From an uncultured Christensenellaceae bacterium (GTDB taxonomy: Bacteria > Bacillota > Clostridia > Christensenellales > MGBC116941), in contig CAJUEF010000005.1 of the NCBI GenBank assembly GCA_910585035.1, forward strand, positions 52,365 to 59,015: DNA of 6,651 bases. The letters run 5' to 3'. This document shows, one piece after another, positions 5,655 to 6,651 of this stretch. The notes below the pieces were generated by a model. That model was given only the letters and a program-made list of their open reading frames with translations, did no database searches and was not told the origin of the DNA. The position numbers and the translations under genes were made by a program. How positions within the stretch are numbered: the stretch's first letter is position 1; every line of letters begins with the position of its first letter.

Positions 5655-6116
5655 TTAGTTGGTATTTGCTATGTTTCCTGCCCAGTTGCCAATAATAGGA
5701 ATATGATATTCCTTGTATTTAAAGGCGCCAACCATGGCGATAACATTATATACCATTATCACAATTAACAAAGCTATCACAGCAATATATAAAATAGCTG
5801 CAACGCCAAAGGAAGCAGCTGCAGTAGCGGAGTTTCCTAAGCCGATACCTAAAAGAGAAGCGCCAAAAACGGCTATGAATAAGAAAGATAATGCGCTTGA
5901 TACTACGTTAAGCAAAAAGGACTGCATAGCATGAAATTTTACAAACACACTGTCTTTTTCAATAAAGTAAATTATAAGCGGAGCGAAAAAAGATACATAG
6001 CTTAAAATAGGTATAAAATTCATAATTGCACTTGAAAAATAGGTGAGCAATGCGATAAGGTTTGCGTCTGCTCCCAGAAACGATGCCTTGTGTGGCCCGT
6101 AAATTTCATTTTTCAT
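5655..6116 (-). CDS. DUF4870-family small membrane protein
   Basis: A 153-residue integral membrane protein of unknown biochemical role. The layout fits the DUF4870 family: a short cytosolic start, GADANLIALLTYFSSAIMNF (15-34), a hydrophobic segment with PLIIYFIEKDSVFVKFHAMQ (46-65) carrying the family-like charged turn and the FHA-Q motif, then hydrophobic segments at about 66-95 and 101-130 and a short polar tail KYKEYHIPIIGNWAGN (134-149). Three to four membrane spans are likely. The frame is open further, with an ATG at 6155, but the start is ATG 6116: a perfect AGGAGG (6126-6131) lies nine bases before it, inside the longer reading, and the promoter at 6166-6194 would begin transcription only a few bases before 6155. 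It has its own promoter and terminator, so it is a single-gene unit. The family is often found next to unrelated genes, and the neighbours give no functional hint. Confidence 0.85.
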   Translation of the reverse strand: MKNEIYGPHKASFLGADANLIALLTYFSSAIMNFIPILSYVSFFAPLIIYFIEKDSVFVKFHAMQSFLLNVVSSALSFLFIAVFGASLLGIGLGNSATAAASFGVAAILYIAVIALLIVIMVYNVIAMVGAFKYKEYHIPIIGNWAGNIANTN

Positions 6117-6125
6117 TAATTCATT

Positions 6126-6131
6126 CCTCCT
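6126..6131 (-). promoter_or_regulatory. Ribosome binding site deciding the DUF4870 start
   Basis: A perfect AGGAGG on the - strand lies nine bases before ATG 6116. The longer alternative from ATG 6155 would translate through it and would sit almost at the predicted transcription start. Confidence 0.85.
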
Positions 6132-6165
6132 AAAATTCCTTTGTTTTCCAAACATTTATACTAAA

Positions 6166-6194
6166 ATTATATTATAATTAAATAAATAAAGCAA
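6166..6194 (-). promoter_or_regulatory. Sigma-A promoter of the DUF4870 gene
   Basis: On the - strand TTGCTT (6194-6189, four of six matches) is followed after exactly 17 bases by a perfect TATAAT (6171-6166). The start would lie near 6159, giving a leader of about 40 bases before ATG 6116. It sits in the gap behind the LOTUS-domain gene, whose stop is at 6212. Confidence 0.65.
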
Positions 6195-6211
6195 TTAAAA
6201 TAATTTATATT

Positions 6212-6651
6212 TTATTTATTCCAGTAAACCACTTTAAAATTGGACGAATTTGTTTGAATAGCAAGACCATTTATATTTTCTACGAATTTAGAAAATTTAG
6301 AATAACCGTAGTCCTTCACGTTAAAGTTAAGATATTTTTGGTGCAGCATATTGCTAAGTTCTGAAAGTCCCATTCCTTTATTTCCTGCAGAGCGAACGGC
6401 AGAAATGATTTGGGAAACAATTTCCTGATTTGTTTTTTGATTGTTCCTTATAGTAACTGTGACGCTGCTGTTTATTCTTTCCAGCTGAAAGCTTGGGGTT
6501 TCTTCCAAAAATTTAGAAAGCAGGCTGTAACCATAAGAACGAACGTCAAAATCAGGATATTTTTTAACAAGCCTGCTGCCAATCTCTCCAAGCCCTGTCG
6601 TTTTCCCGTTGTTTTCATTTTCTGTAATAATATCAACAATATAACTTTCTA
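6212..6651 (-). CDS. Tandem OST-HTH/LOTUS domain protein, probably NYN-type (N-terminus outside window)
   Basis: The frame is open from the right edge (first full codon at 6649), leaving 145 C-terminal residues. They form two copies of the OST-HTH (LOTUS) winged-helix domain. Copy 1 (about 4-68) contains GLGEIGSRLVKKYPDFDVRS and YGYSLLSKFLEE. Copy 2 (about 76-144) contains GLSELSNMLHQKYLNFNVKD and YGYSKFSKFVEN. The conserved pattern of leucine-rich helix, KY-xF-V, YGYSxxSKF and a final beta strand is the same in both. In bacteria this pair is usually attached to an N-terminal NYN (PIN-like) nuclease domain, and LOTUS domains are known RNA-binding modules, so the full protein is probably an RNA-acting enzyme; the NYN part is not visible here and is inference. 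A TTG at 6508 is only an internal Leu codon. No GC-rich terminator follows the stop at 6212-6214, so some read-through into the DUF4870 gene is possible. Confidence 0.85.
   Translation of the reverse strand, partial: ESYIVDIITENENNGKTTGLGEIGSRLVKKYPDFDVRSYGYSLLSKFLEETPSFQLERINSSVTVTIRNNQKTNQEIVSQIISAVRSAGNKGMGLSELSNMLHQKYLNFNVKDYGYSKFSKFVENINGLAIQTNSSNFKVVYWNK

Noticed and set aside
6117..6155. ATG 6155 as the start of the DUF4870 protein (166 residues).
   Set aside because: The AGGAGG at 6126-6131 serves ATG 6116, and the predicted transcript begins only a few bases before 6155.
6317..6331. AAAGTTAAG-like match to a LytTR half-site inside the LOTUS gene.
   Set aside because: Single half-site within coding sequence, with no partner at 21 bp and no promoter nearby.

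Overview
The window is A+T-rich DNA that reads like a low-GC, Gram-positive, probably anaerobic Firmicute of the Clostridia (a Lachnospiraceae or other Eubacteriales member is my best guess). The reasons are strong AGGAGG ribosome binding sites, short AT-rich intergenic gaps, hairpin-plus-T-run terminators, an AgrA/AgrC-type LytTR two-component pair, and a glutamate-cysteine ligase related to the N-terminal half of Firmicute GshAB. The organism call is inference; no rRNA or other marker is present.

Layout. Two genes on the + strand at the left face five genes on the - strand. (1) 1-1028, +: 3' part of a stand-alone glutamate-cysteine ligase, cut by the window edge, with a strong terminator at 1113-1162. 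(2) 1029-1411: a 383-base gap holding that terminator, a possible promoter (1199-1227) and a hairpin-rich leader (1276-1392) for the next gene. (3) 1412-2785, +: accC, the biotin carboxylase subunit of acetyl-CoA carboxylase, apparently monocistronic. It ends in a bidirectional terminator (2784-2813) shared with a convergent gene. (4) 2816-3301, -: a 161-residue soluble coiled-coil protein of unknown function. (5) 3372-4718 and 4715-5431, -: an AgrC-like histidine kinase and an AgrA-like LytTR response regulator, overlapping by 4 bases (ATGA), regulator first. Upstream lies a pair of LytTR-type direct repeats exactly 21 bp apart (5506-5535) and a TATAAT box (5467-5472). (6) 5655-6116, -: a small DUF4870 membrane protein with its own consensus promoter and a terminator at 5579-5614. 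(7) 6212-6651, -: the C-terminal part of a protein with two tandem OST-HTH/LOTUS domains, cut by the right edge; the family usually carries an N-terminal NYN nuclease domain.

How they work together. The left side is ordinary metabolism (gamma-glutamylcysteine synthesis, fatty acid initiation). The right side is a probable autoregulated sensory operon: regulator, kinase and, with no visible terminator between, possibly the 161-residue protein. No AgrB or AgrD homologue is visible, so the inducing signal is unknown. The most interesting features are the near-ideal LytTR operator, the uncharacterised protein behind the kinase, the alternative hairpins in the accC leader, and the tandem LOTUS protein.
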